From positions 1,283,501 through 1,347,500 of the forward strand of contig NZ_CP150269.1 in the NCBI RefSeq assembly GCF_037976825.1: a DNA stretch of 64,000 bases, written 5' to 3'. The position numbers were made by a program, and so were the translations under genes. Under the pieces are notes generated by a model. The model worked only from the letters and a program-made list of their open reading frames with translations, ran no database searches and had not been told where the DNA came from. Source of the stretch: Paenibacillus sp. FSL K6-1330 (GTDB taxonomy: Bacteria > Bacillota > Bacilli > Paenibacillales > Paenibacillaceae). Positions 25,546-34,348 of this stretch are shown here, one piece after another (within the stretch, counting starts at the first letter, position 1; every line of letters starts with the position of its first letter).

Positions 25546-26238
25546 ATGAGCAAGCAAATTTTAATTGCTGACGATAACAGTGAGATTCGTGAAATTGTAA
25601 AGATTTTGTTAGAGAGCGAGAATTATGAAGTCATTGAAGCCGTAGATGGTCAGGACGCAATTGATAAAGTGAATGAAGAGACGGATCTCATTATCTTGGA
25701 TATGATGATGCCGAATAAATCGGGGCTGAAGGCGTGTCTGGAGATTCGTGAAAAAACAAGTGCTCCGATCCTGTTTCTCACAGCTAAAACGCAGGATTCG
25801 GACAAACAATTGGCCTTCTCCTCCGGGAGTGATGATTTTTTGTCCAAACCCTTTTCCTATACAGAACTCGTTGCAAGGGTAAAGGCATTGCTTCGAAGGT
25901 ATTATGTGTATCGTGGCAAGGAGAAGAGGGAAGAAACGGACCAAATCATCATGGAGGATCTTACGGTCCATCAGGATTCCAAGACTGTTTTTGTTGGGGA
26001 GAAGGAAGTGGCTTTAACCGAAATTGAATACCAGATCTTGTTGTTGCTAGCGAAGAAACGGCGAAAGGTATTTTCGGCGGAAAACATATATGAGAGTGTC
26101 TGGGGGCAGCCCTACTTTTATACGTGCAATAACACGGTTATGGTTCACATTCGCAATTTGAGAAGCAAGCTGGAGGACGACCCACAGAACCCTAAATATG
26201 TGAAGACCGTTTGGGGGAAGGGGTACAAAATTGAATAG
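25546..26238 (+). CDS. OmpR-family response regulator
   Basis: 230 residues: a receiver domain (ILIADDNSEIREIVK acidic pair; phospho-acceptor Asp in LIILDMMMPNKSG; conserved Lys in FLSKPFSYTEL) and a winged-helix DNA-binding domain (LTEIEYQILLLLAKKRRKVF, VMVHIRNLRSKLEDDPQNPKY). The ATG at 25546 follows GGACGGAGGGA; earlier codons in frame have no ribosome site. It overlaps the histidine kinase gene by eight bases, so the two are translationally coupled. The target genes are unknown. Confidence 0.93.
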   Translation: MSKQILIADDNSEIREIVKILLESENYEVIEAVDGQDAIDKVNEETDLIILDMMMPNKSGLKACLEIREKTSAPILFLTAKTQDSDKQLAFSSGSDDFLSKPFSYTELVARVKALLRRYYVYRGKEKREETDQIIMEDLTVHQDSKTVFVGEKEVALTEIEYQILLLLAKKRRKVFSAENIYESVWGQPYFYTCNNTVMVHIRNLRSKLEDDPQNPKYVKTVWGKGYKIE

Positions 26239-27562
26239 ATTGCTAATGGGGAAAAAGCTGAAGATCAAATTGGTGCTGGCGGTTATGATTTCTTTAGTCA
26301 TTTCCATAAGTACACTCGTTATTTTACAAGTTGTTGGTGAGACAGTACTGGATAATTACTTAAGCAAATCCACTTTTGTAGAGAACAGGCAGCAAGATGC
26401 GCTTGATCGATTCAAAACATTTGTGAATAGCCAGAACGTGTCAACCTCTGATCATGAGCGATTGTCCGAATGGGTAAGTGAGGAACGATACTTAAATCTG
26501 TATATTTTTGCAAAAGATAAATTGATCTATTCCTCCAATACCGGGATTGATTCTGCCATCAATGAAGAGCTTTTAACCCAATTGGTACCATCGAAAATAC
26601 CCATCAAGACGATTAGTTTCGCGGATCAGGATGCCCAGATATATCTGGTCGGCTTTTATGAGTATCAATATTACACCCTCATTCTGATTATTGGTATTTT
26701 CGTCGCGGCTGTTGTGTTCATTGTTTCCTTTCTACTCTTTATTAACAGGAAAACATCATATATTGGCAGGCTTGAACAAGAGATTAAGATACTCGAAGGT
26801 GGAAATTTGGATTATTCGATTACGATATCGGGAAAGGATGAACTGTCGTCTTTGGCCCAAAGTATTGATGAGATGAGAAAATCATTTATTGAGCGGCTCG
26901 GCAGCGAGGAGAGGGTGAGGATAGCCAATCGTGAATTGATCACGGCAATTTCCCATGACCTCCGTACCCCGCTTACGATTCTGTTGGGATATATGGACAT
27001 TATAGAACTCAACAAATATAAGACGCAGGAGGATTTATTGCAGTATATTCATAACAGCAGGGAGAAAGCTTATCAGATCAAGGCACTGTCGGACAAACTA
27101 TTCGAATATTTTACGGTATCCTCTGCTGCGGAAGAAGAGGAAGTGGAATTTGAAATCTATGAGGGCAGAGCGCTTATCGATCAACTCATTGATGAACAAC
27201 TGGTCGTTTTGGATGATATCGATGTTCAGATTCAGGCCAATGCTAATCACGAGAAATTTCTGCTGGAAATCAATCTGGTCGCCATTCGCCGTGTATTCGA
27301 TAACATATTTTCAAATATTCGAAAATACGCCGATCCATCAGAGCCCGTTCAGATCAGGGTCTGCTTGAAGCAGCAATGGGTCTTTCTTGTTGTAGAGAAT
27401 AAGATTAAACGTGTCGGCAAAAAGAAAGATAGCAACGAAATCGGGCTCGTTAGTTGTCAGAAAATGATACAGCAGCACAACGGAACGTTGACGGTATCTC
27501 AGGAAAAAGATATCTTTTCGCTACAAATCACGCTGCCAATCATCTTAAATAAAGCGGGATAG
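26231..27562 (+). CDS. Sensor histidine kinase
   Basis: 443 residues. The first helix lies at about 15-36, an extracytoplasmic loop of about 120 residues follows, and a second helix (YTLILIIGIFVAAVVFIVSFLLF) lies near 155-175. HAMP, then the H-box AISHDLRTPLTILLGYMDI follow. The ATPase domain is divergent: the N-box is NIFSNIRKYADP and the G-boxes are poor (KDSNEIGLVSCQKMIQQHNG). The sequence resembles kinases of the VanS-like sort that sit with short regulators in Bacillota. The start is the TTG at 26231, preceded by GGGGGAAGGGG; the ATG at 26246 lacks a ribosome site. It is coupled to the regulator upstream. Confidence 0.88.
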   Translation: MNRLLMGKKLKIKLVLAVMISLVISISTLVILQVVGETVLDNYLSKSTFVENRQQDALDRFKTFVNSQNVSTSDHERLSEWVSEERYLNLYIFAKDKLIYSSNTGIDSAINEELLTQLVPSKIPIKTISFADQDAQIYLVGFYEYQYYTLILIIGIFVAAVVFIVSFLLFINRKTSYIGRLEQEIKILEGGNLDYSITISGKDELSSLAQSIDEMRKSFIERLGSEERVRIANRELITAISHDLRTPLTILLGYMDIIELNKYKTQEDLLQYIHNSREKAYQIKALSDKLFEYFTVSSAAEEEEVEFEIYEGRALIDQLIDEQLVVLDDIDVQIQANANHEKFLLEINLVAIRRVFDNIFSNIRKYADPSEPVQIRVCLKQQWVFLVVENKIKRVGKKKDSNEIGLVSCQKMIQQHNGTLTVSQEKDIFSLQITLPIILNKAG

Positions 27563-27754
27563 AGCAGCGGGAATGCAGATGAGGCTCACTTCCATACAGT
27601 ATGGAGTTGATTCATCTCACTTCATGACCATCCAACTATCCCCCGGCTGTGGCCATAGCACGAACAAACAAGAAGTTATATACTTCCAGGAGAGCTTGTG
27701 TAAATCGGTTACGTAGAAATTATAATCAGTTATAAGGACATGAGGGGAGAGGAA

Positions 27755-30700
27755 ATGTTGACATATAACCATGATCTGATGAAAAAAGAGCAATTGCTCA
27801 TGGAGCTGGATTCGCTGGGTTATTCGGATAGGATGAAGCGGATGGCGCTTCTGGGGCGCCAGCATAAAGGAGAAGCGGATTATTCCGCGCTGCTCGTATC
27901 TTTGCTCGAAAGCGGCACCGCCTATGAGGCGCATCTAGCTTTGACCGGTGCCGACGTAGTGCATGATGCTCATGCCGTTTTACTTGCCCTGAAGCATTCG
28001 AAGGCAGGAGTTAGGGGCCGGGCAGCTGGATTACTGCCAGAAGTGGTGACAGATCCGGACTTTTCGATTGAATCCGAAATCGCCCTGATGTCGTATCATT
28101 GCCGCCGCCAATTGCTGCGGAGCATCTTGAATACATATCGTCAGGATTGGGCGGAACGGCTGCTGCCGCTCGTGCTTGACCGGTGGGGGGCACAAGAAGC
28201 GTCCTTATTATTGGCGGTGTGCAGCGAAGAGACGGTTCGCAGCAGGCTTCCGGAGCTGGGGTATGCCCTGCAGAATTGGCGGCTCCTAACGAAGCACTAT
28301 CCCGATCTGGTTGCAGCATATTTCAAGAATGCTTTGCAGAACGCAACACATCGGGAAAAGGTCAATATATGGTGGACGCTCTCATCGGCGATTGAAGTAT
28401 TGAGTGTTACAAGACCCGCAATCGTGTTGGAATGTGCGCTTACGCTTGGGCCGACGGATATGATTCATCCTGTACTCAAGCAGCAATTGGGCATTCTGAT
28501 TCAGGCCAGCCCTGAGGACGTATTCGAACTGCTGACACGTGAGGAGACACGGGAATATCTTTTAAATCATGGCGTTCCGGCAGGCGTTTTGAAGAAGAGA
28601 AAATGGTTCACCACAGCGCAGTGGACCACGCTGACTACCTTGCTCTCAGATCAGCCTGTACATGTAGCCAAGGTGCTGGATACCCTTGCGCCGTCTTGTC
28701 GCGAAGCGATGTTTGATGCTGCTTATAAGGAAGACGAGCGGAAGACACGCATTTTCCCTATGCCGCTGTTGGATGTACTGCCGCACCGACTGCGCGACAA
28801 GGAAGCTGCCCGCATGCTGGAACTTCGCGACATTCGTGATCATCAGGATGACATGCTCGAAACAACGGCGCGCCGTTTCATTGTTAACGCCAGGGAGAAG
28901 CTGGAGCAAGCCGTCCAGGTGTCTAAAGCGGATGAGCGTGCTGCGGCCTATGCCCACCTTGTTCGGAGTACAGCTCTATCCCGAAGCGGAATGGATGAGA
29001 CGCTGCGCTTCCTGACTCGAATCAAGAACGACCAGGATCCGGTGCGCTGGCAAGTTATGGTCGAGCTCTCAAACTGTCCTGCTCCCATGTTTAAGGAAGA
29101 GCATGTGAACGATCTGACTGTGCTGGTGGATAGCGTGGTGGAAGCCAGGGACACTTCGTACGGGACAAGGTCCGCCACGGAGAAACTGGCTTTTGCCATA
29201 CTGCGTGAACATGCATTGGAGCCGAAGGGCGAGCTGTTCAAGTTCGCTTTGAGAACGTTTGGAAGATTGACGATGCGGGATGGTCAGTTTGCGCTCTTCT
29301 CGATGGATTGGGATAGCATACCAAGTTCTGCACTGGAAGCGTTGTTCGATGAGATTTATGCCTTTGGTGTAGAAGCGAACAAACGCGAAAACGTAAGTGT
29401 GGTTCTGCGTATGGCTGATTTGTTCGGAAAAGCCGTGGATCGATTGCCGAAGCTTCAGTTTCTGCTGGAGGAACTGTTGAAGGCTAAAACGGTATCGCCG
29501 CAGGCGGTTCATTATTGGCTGGCACCGTATGGAACCCGGGATGCGAGGGTTAGAGAACTGCTGGACAGAGACCCATCCTTCATCTCATTCCACGACGTAT
29601 TTATGCATCTGCATCTGAAGCGTCAGGAGTGGCTTACCCCGTTCATCTCGGGAAAAATCATCAAAGGCAAGCATTTATCGGGAAAAACGATTTATGTTGT
29701 GCCCGCCTATAATGGATTTCATCGGTGGCTGCCGCGTCAGCAAAAGGCATTAGCTTCCCTCTTGGAACGGGTGGCATTGGATGCCAAACGGAGTTTCCAT
29801 GAACGTGCGGCGGCGATGCGGAGCTTGGCCGTCATGCCGGATTATCGCTCCGATCAACTGGAGGTCCTGCTGCAGGATGAGGAAGTGCATGTCGTCGAGG
29901 CAGCGCTTTACGCCTATTCGTTATGGGAAGAGCCGGAGAAGGCACTTCCTGTATTGCTGGGCAACCTGGATGGAGACCGTGCTCGGGTCGCCATGTACTC
30001 GATCCCCAGATGTTTGCGCAGGGTGAGCCCGGTCTTGTTGACGTCCATGCTGTCGGACCTGCTGAATCGGGAGAAATTGAAAATCACGGTCAGAAAAGAA
30101 GCCATCCGCCTGCTTGGAGCTTATAAAAGCAGTGAGAGCATGGCGCTTCTCATCCGTGAATACGAGAAACCGAATGTACACAAAGACGTGATGATCGCCA
30201 TAGGTCACGCTGCCAGACAATGGCTCGATGATGAACGCAGCTGGACCCTGATGAGTGCCATGGCAGCTTCCCCGCAGCGTGATATCGCAAGAAGCCTGCT
30301 TAACCAGTACGCTGGTGGACTTCCGGTGGAGGCTCGGCCAAGGTATTTGCAATTGATTATCGAGATCGCAGGCCATGCCGATCCAGTTGTGGCAAGAGAG
30401 GCTTTCCAAGCCATGAGCCGTTGGGTGAATGGAAGCGAGGATAAGGTAGCCGCTTCCGCCAATAGAGCGATTCTTGATATGGAGGACAATGCCAGATGGA
30501 AGGCGGCGATGGATACGCTCATTGTGGCATGCCGTGACGGAAAGGTGAATGATCGGGTCATCGGCGTTTGCACACAGTTGGCTAACACGGAGACGAAGGT
30601 TGAATGGAATGCTGCCCCGGAGAGAGATCTTCCAGAGCGGCAGCGCCTGGTGGCATTGATTGACAAGTTGACCTCTTTGCCTCCCAATGCAAGATGGGTG

Positions 30701-31129
30701 CTCGTTCCTTTATATACGGGTATGATCGATGCTCTTAAATCCAAAGAAACCCTGAGATCAGCCGTGATCAAGTTATATTTAGCGATGGTTGAATGGAAAC
30801 AGGCGGATCAGGCTGCCTTGCATTTGGACCCTGTGATTCAAATGGTGGACACCTATCCGCATCTGTTGGATTACGCCTACAGACAGATCGCTCGGGTAGC
30901 AAATGCCAGCCAGGCGTATTGGAGACCGGAGGCGATTCTGGACCTGGTGGACCATTTGAGAGATCGGCAGCCGTTTGCGGCCCAGTATATCGGGCTTTCT
31001 TTGCTGAAGGTTGCGGGAACGTACCTTTTGTGGAACCAGGCTTGTACCGACCGTTTGAGAGCGTACCGGAATCATGAGCATGAGGCGATTCGTCTGGCTG
31101 CACTGGATATTTGGACCGTGCTTGAATGA
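27755..31129 (+). CDS. Very large HEAT-like repeat protein
   Basis: 1124 residues made of repeated helix pairs, for example EAHLALTGADVVHDAHAVLL, then KHSKAGVRGRAAGLLPEVV, and later HVVEAALYAYSLWEEPEKAL, RARVAMYSIPRCLRR and VRKEAIRLLGAYKSSESMAL, which are HEAT/PBS-lyase-like units. No signal peptide, membrane helix or catalytic motif is recognised. The ATG at 27755 follows GGGGAGAGGAA; the ATG at 27740 is inside that ribosome site. The stop overlaps the region of the next gene (an AAA ATPase), so the two form an operon. Such scaffold proteins often bind protein or nucleic acid partners; the role is unknown. Confidence 0.7.
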   Translation: MLTYNHDLMKKEQLLMELDSLGYSDRMKRMALLGRQHKGEADYSALLVSLLESGTAYEAHLALTGADVVHDAHAVLLALKHSKAGVRGRAAGLLPEVVTDPDFSIESEIALMSYHCRRQLLRSILNTYRQDWAERLLPLVLDRWGAQEASLLLAVCSEETVRSRLPELGYALQNWRLLTKHYPDLVAAYFKNALQNATHREKVNIWWTLSSAIEVLSVTRPAIVLECALTLGPTDMIHPVLKQQLGILIQASPEDVFELLTREETREYLLNHGVPAGVLKKRKWFTTAQWTTLTTLLSDQPVHVAKVLDTLAPSCREAMFDAAYKEDERKTRIFPMPLLDVLPHRLRDKEAARMLELRDIRDHQDDMLETTARRFIVNAREKLEQAVQVSKADERAAAYAHLVRSTALSRSGMDETLRFLTRIKNDQDPVRWQVMVELSNCPAPMFKEEHVNDLTVLVDSVVEARDTSYGTRSATEKLAFAILREHALEPKGELFKFALRTFGRLTMRDGQFALFSMDWDSIPSSALEALFDEIYAFGVEANKRENVSVVLRMADLFGKAVDRLPKLQFLLEELLKAKTVSPQAVHYWLAPYGTRDARVRELLDRDPSFISFHDVFMHLHLKRQEWLTPFISGKIIKGKHLSGKTIYVVPAYNGFHRWLPRQQKALASLLERVALDAKRSFHERAAAMRSLAVMPDYRSDQLEVLLQDEEVHVVEAALYAYSLWEEPEKALPVLLGNLDGDRARVAMYSIPRCLRRVSPVLLTSMLSDLLNREKLKITVRKEAIRLLGAYKSSESMALLIREYEKPNVHKDVMIAIGHAARQWLDDERSWTLMSAMAASPQRDIARSLLNQYAGGLPVEARPRYLQLIIEIAGHADPVVAREAFQAMSRWVNGSEDKVAASANRAILDMEDNARWKAAMDTLIVACRDGKVNDRVIGVCTQLANTETKVEWNAAPERDLPERQRLVALIDKLTSLPPNARWVLVPLYTGMIDALKSKETLRSAVIKLYLAMVEWKQADQAALHLDPVIQMVDTYPHLLDYAYRQIARVANASQAYWRPEAILDLVDHLRDRQPFAAQYIGLSLLKVAGTYLLWNQACTDRLRAYRNHEHEAIRLAALDIWTVLE

Positions 31130-31143
31130 GGGGAGCGAGGGCG

Positions 31144-31953
31144 ATGCTATATTTAACTAACTTCAAACTCTCTTCCTCCATTTCCAGTAACCCGAATATA
31201 TATCCCGATCATGTGTTCAGGCACATGGCAGGGGAAGTTCTGCTGTTTGATCGAATCACGGTATTATACGGCAGTAATGGCTCCGGCAAATCCTCCTTGC
31301 TGAATCTAATCGCCAACAAATTGGGAATTGCGGGCGCTGAGCGAATGACAAGCTATGGTCACAACGTGTACGCGCAGCGGTTTATCGAGGAGAGCAGCTA
31401 CCAACTCGGGCATGATGACCAGGAGCATCCCCTATATAAGCTTCCCGACGGGAGCCGGTACATCAAGTCAGAGGATCTATTGTATGAAATCAAGAAAATA
31501 CAGCAGGAAAGCGTGCTTCGCGAAGGGTTGCTGCATGAGCAGTTCGTTCAGGGAAAGAGCAAGGCCGAGGTAGAAGAGCTGGAGCAGTCGTATGAGTTCA
31601 AAAAGAAGATGGATATCATTCAATTCGCTCAGGAGAAATATTCGAACGGGGAGACGTCGATGCAGTTTTTTGAGGAATATTTGCTTCCCGGGCAACTGTA
31701 TTTACTGGATGAACCGGAAACGTCGCTTTCTCCGGCGAATCAAATCATGCTGGCCGAGCAAATGAACGATCTGGCGCGTTATTTTGACAGTCAATTCATT
31801 ATTGCTACGCATTCTCCTTTTGTTCTGGGTACGCTTCATGCGAAGATCTACAATCTCGATGCCAAGATTTTGCAAACGGCAGAATGGTTTGAACTCGACA
31901 ATGTACAATTCTTTTACCGGTTTTTTCATAAACATCAAAGGTTGTTTGAATGA
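31144..31953 (+). CDS. Small AAA/ABC-type ATPase coupled to the repeat protein
   Basis: 269 residues, soluble. Walker A is VLYGSNGSGKSSLLNLI (residues about 40-56), Walker B is LYLLDEPETSLSPANQ (about 185-200), and IATHSPFVLGT is the H-loop-like end. This is the SMC/RecF-like predicted ATPase group, not a transporter ATPase, since there is no LSGGQ and no permease. The ATG at 31144 has GGGAGCGAGG before it; an ATG at 31126 overlapping the previous stop is possible. Coupled translation with the large repeat protein suggests that they work as one complex. Confidence 0.8.
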   Translation: MLYLTNFKLSSSISSNPNIYPDHVFRHMAGEVLLFDRITVLYGSNGSGKSSLLNLIANKLGIAGAERMTSYGHNVYAQRFIEESSYQLGHDDQEHPLYKLPDGSRYIKSEDLLYEIKKIQQESVLREGLLHEQFVQGKSKAEVEELEQSYEFKKKMDIIQFAQEKYSNGETSMQFFEEYLLPGQLYLLDEPETSLSPANQIMLAEQMNDLARYFDSQFIIATHSPFVLGTLHAKIYNLDAKILQTAEWFELDNVQFFYRFFHKHQRLFE

Positions 31954-31973
31954 ATAGGTTCGAGTATCCGGAA

Positions 31974-32005
31974 GAGGTATCCTTTGAGTAAGGATATCTC
32001 TTTTT
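31974..32005 (+). terminator. Terminator after the ATPase gene
   Basis: GAGGTATCC pairs with GGATATCTC (one G-U pair) around a nine-base loop, then five T. Confidence 0.75.
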
Positions 32006-32191
32006 GATATGGGTTCCCACAAGGGTATGTACTCGACTCAGGTATTCAAATATGCAACAATAGAGGATCAGGCGCACAGGGGAATTGACCCTAGGTACAG
32101 CAAGGCAAGCCGCAAGATCGCTTACCAATTTGCGTTCCAATAATTTATACTATATAAGCTAGAATATATCTAAGGAGCTGCCGAATCCGAT

Positions 32192-33370
32192 ATGAACAAA
32201 AAAGAAGTCGCCAATATACGCAAGCAATTTAAGCTGGATCACGATTTAATGAATATTTACGATATTCTCAATGTCTATATTACGAAGGAAACGAATGAAA
32301 TCTATCATTGGGAGCGCCTGCCGTTCGAGCTGGTGGATCGGGAGAAGCAAGAGTTATACATGGGTAATTTCAAAAAACTGCTGACCGGCGAACTGGATCA
32401 AAAATTGTTCGAATTGAGGTTTCAGGAAGCAGCGGAAGAACCGGCGCAGGTCATGCTTCACCAAGCGCTCGTGTCGGGTGATCCGGAAGAATGGCAGGAC
32501 TTGATGCTGATGCTGGTGGATAGAATGCTGAAGGATGCCCAGTATGAGCGGGATATGGTGGTCACGTTCGTGCGGGGACAGTATTATATGCCGACCAAGG
32601 CGAGAAACGATGAAGCGGAAGAGAGCGAGAAGAACGAGGTGTTCGCCCATCCGTTCATTTTATGCAGCGTGAATTCTACGGAGAAACAACGGAAGACGCT
32701 CTTGTTCGATTATGTGGAGCGGGAGTTCAAGTACAATATCATAGTAGATCCGATTATCAAGTTAAGTACGCCGGAGCAAGGATTCCTGTACCCTAGCGTG
32801 ACGGACAATTATTCCGATGTGAATCGTATTTTGTATTGTACGGGAAAATCGAATTTTCCGGATCCGCATTTTGTCGAACAGGTCTTGAACGGAGAAAGAT
32901 CCGTGACGGCACTTGAAGAGCGAGCGATCTTCGAAGATATCGTCAAGGAAGTGGCCGGCGAACAGCTCGATTCAGCCACCATTGCCCAGGTGTACGAAGA
33001 AATCAACCGGGTGATCGAAATTAATGAAGAGACGAAGGAGGAAGAACCTCCGAAGCTGGATTATAAAGATCTGGAGCGCGTACTGAATGCAAGCGGCGTA
33101 GAGGACGTGACGACCGAGAAGGTGGAGCGGGCATTTGAAACCATCGTGGACAACAAGAACTATGAAATGAAAGCAACCAGCGTCATGCCGAAGTATACTT
33201 CCAAATCCATTAAGATCGAAACCAAGGTAGCTACGATTTCGGTTAGCCCGCAGGATTTAAGGTATGTCAAACAGGTGAATTTCCAAGGTAAACGCTGCAT
33301 CATGATTGAAGTCGATGAAGATGTCGCGATTGAAGGGTTTACGCTAGCTTCAGAGACGCTTTTAAGTTAA
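32192..33370 (+). CDS. DUF4317 family protein
   Basis: 392 residues, soluble, acidic. The start NKKEVANIRKQFKLDHDLMN and the internal TFVRGQYYMPTK and PFILCSVNSTEKQRKTLLFD are the usual landmarks of DUF4317, an uncharacterised family widespread in Bacillota and found singly. A C-terminal part (VATISVSPQDLRYVKQVNFQ GKRCIMIEVD) forms a separate small domain. The ribosome site AAGGAG lies 15 bases before the ATG, longer than usual. Flanked by terminators on both sides, it is a single-gene unit. The function is unknown. Confidence 0.85.
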   Translation: MNKKEVANIRKQFKLDHDLMNIYDILNVYITKETNEIYHWERLPFELVDREKQELYMGNFKKLLTGELDQKLFELRFQEAAEEPAQVMLHQALVSGDPEEWQDLMLMLVDRMLKDAQYERDMVVTFVRGQYYMPTKARNDEAEESEKNEVFAHPFILCSVNSTEKQRKTLLFDYVEREFKYNIIVDPIIKLSTPEQGFLYPSVTDNYSDVNRILYCTGKSNFPDPHFVEQVLNGERSVTALEERAIFEDIVKEVAGEQLDSATIAQVYEEINRVIEINEETKEEEPPKLDYKDLERVLNASGVEDVTTEKVERAFETIVDNKNYEMKATSVMPKYTSKSIKIETKVATISVSPQDLRYVKQVNFQGKRCIMIEVDEDVAIEGFTLASETLLS

Positions 33371-33413
33371 ATCAGTTCCATTTCAGATAAGATCAGGTAT
33401 CGTACGCAGGAAC

Positions 33414-33448
33414 AGACCGCTATCCCACAGTTGGATGGCGGTCTTTTT
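33414..33448 (+). terminator. Terminator after the DUF4317 gene
   Basis: AGACCGCTATCC pairs with GGATGGCGGTCT around a short loop, followed by five T. Confidence 0.92.
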
Positions 33449-33643
33449 GTTTTTTTTTACTTTTTGGAAAATTTCGTCCGGATTCAGCAATGGAATTCCC
33501 TTAGCCAGTCGCTAAAGGGAAATCCTTCTTGAGGCTGATGATGGAATACATCGCGTGTCGGGTGTCTCTTGTACCGTAAGGTGTAATGATAAGATTAAAC
33601 GCATCAAGGCCAACTGAAAATCCAATACGGGGAGATGTAAGAA

Positions 33644-34348
33644 GTGACAACGTTAATCGAATTCAAAAACGTAACCAAGGCCTATTCAATCGGCGAGGTG
33701 ACGATTCAAGCCCTTGCGGGCGTTGACTTCTCCATATTAGAGGGGGAATTCGTCGTGATTCTAGGGGCCAGCGGGGCGGGGAAAAGCACGATTTTGAACA
33801 TTCTCGGCGGGATGGATACCGCTACCTCGGGACAAGTGTTTGTTGGAGATCAAGAGATTACAGGATGGAGCGAGAAGAGATTAACCGAATATCGAGGCGA
33901 GAAGGTTGGCTTTGTATTTCAATTCTATAACCTGATTCCGAATTTGAATGCGCTGGAGAACGTGGAATTTGCAACAGAGGTATGTAAGGACCATCTGGAC
34001 GCCCGTGATATTTTACATAAGGTTGGACTAACGGATCGTTTGAAGAACTTCCCTTCCCAGCTCTCTGGCGGTGAACAGCAAAGAGTTGCGATCGCAAGAG
34101 CGGTTGCCAAGAATCCCGCGCTTCTGCTCTGCGACGAACCCACCGGTGCTCTGGATTATGTGACAGGAAAATCGGTATTAAAGCTTCTTCAAGATTTGAA
34201 CAAGGAAACGAAGACATCCGTCGTACTGGTCACCCATAACTCGGCCATCGCGCCGATGGCGGATAAAGTGATCCGCGTCAAGAGCGGGAAGATCGAGAGC
34301 ATCACGATCAATGAGCACAAACAAAGCATTGAAGGGATCGAGTGGTGA
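33644..34348 (+). CDS. MacB/LolD-type ABC transporter ATPase
   Basis: 234 residues. Walker A is [19 protein letters not shown], the Q-loop is [20 protein letters not shown], the signature is [20 protein letters not shown], and Walker B is [12 protein letters not shown]. The H-loop is VLVTHN. The Q-F-Y-N-L-I-P-x-L-x-A-x-E-N-V line marks the MacB/LolD/FtsE-like type that pairs with FtsX-type permeases. The start is the GTG at 33644, nine bases after GGGGAG. It overlaps the permease gene by one base. These systems move peptides or lipids, or act as mechanotransmitters, rather than taking up nutrients. Confidence 0.93.
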   Translation: MTTLIEFKNVTKAYSIGEVTIQALAGVDFSILEGEFVVILGASGAGKSTILNILGGMDTATSGQVFVGDQEITGWSEKRLTEYRGEKVGFVFQFYNLIPNLNALENVEFATEVCKDHLDARDILHKVGLTDRLKNFPSQLSGGEQQRVAIARAVAKNPALLLCDEPTGALDYVTGKSVLKLLQDLNKETKTSVVLVTHNSAIAPMADKVIRVKSGKIESITINEHKQSIEGIEW

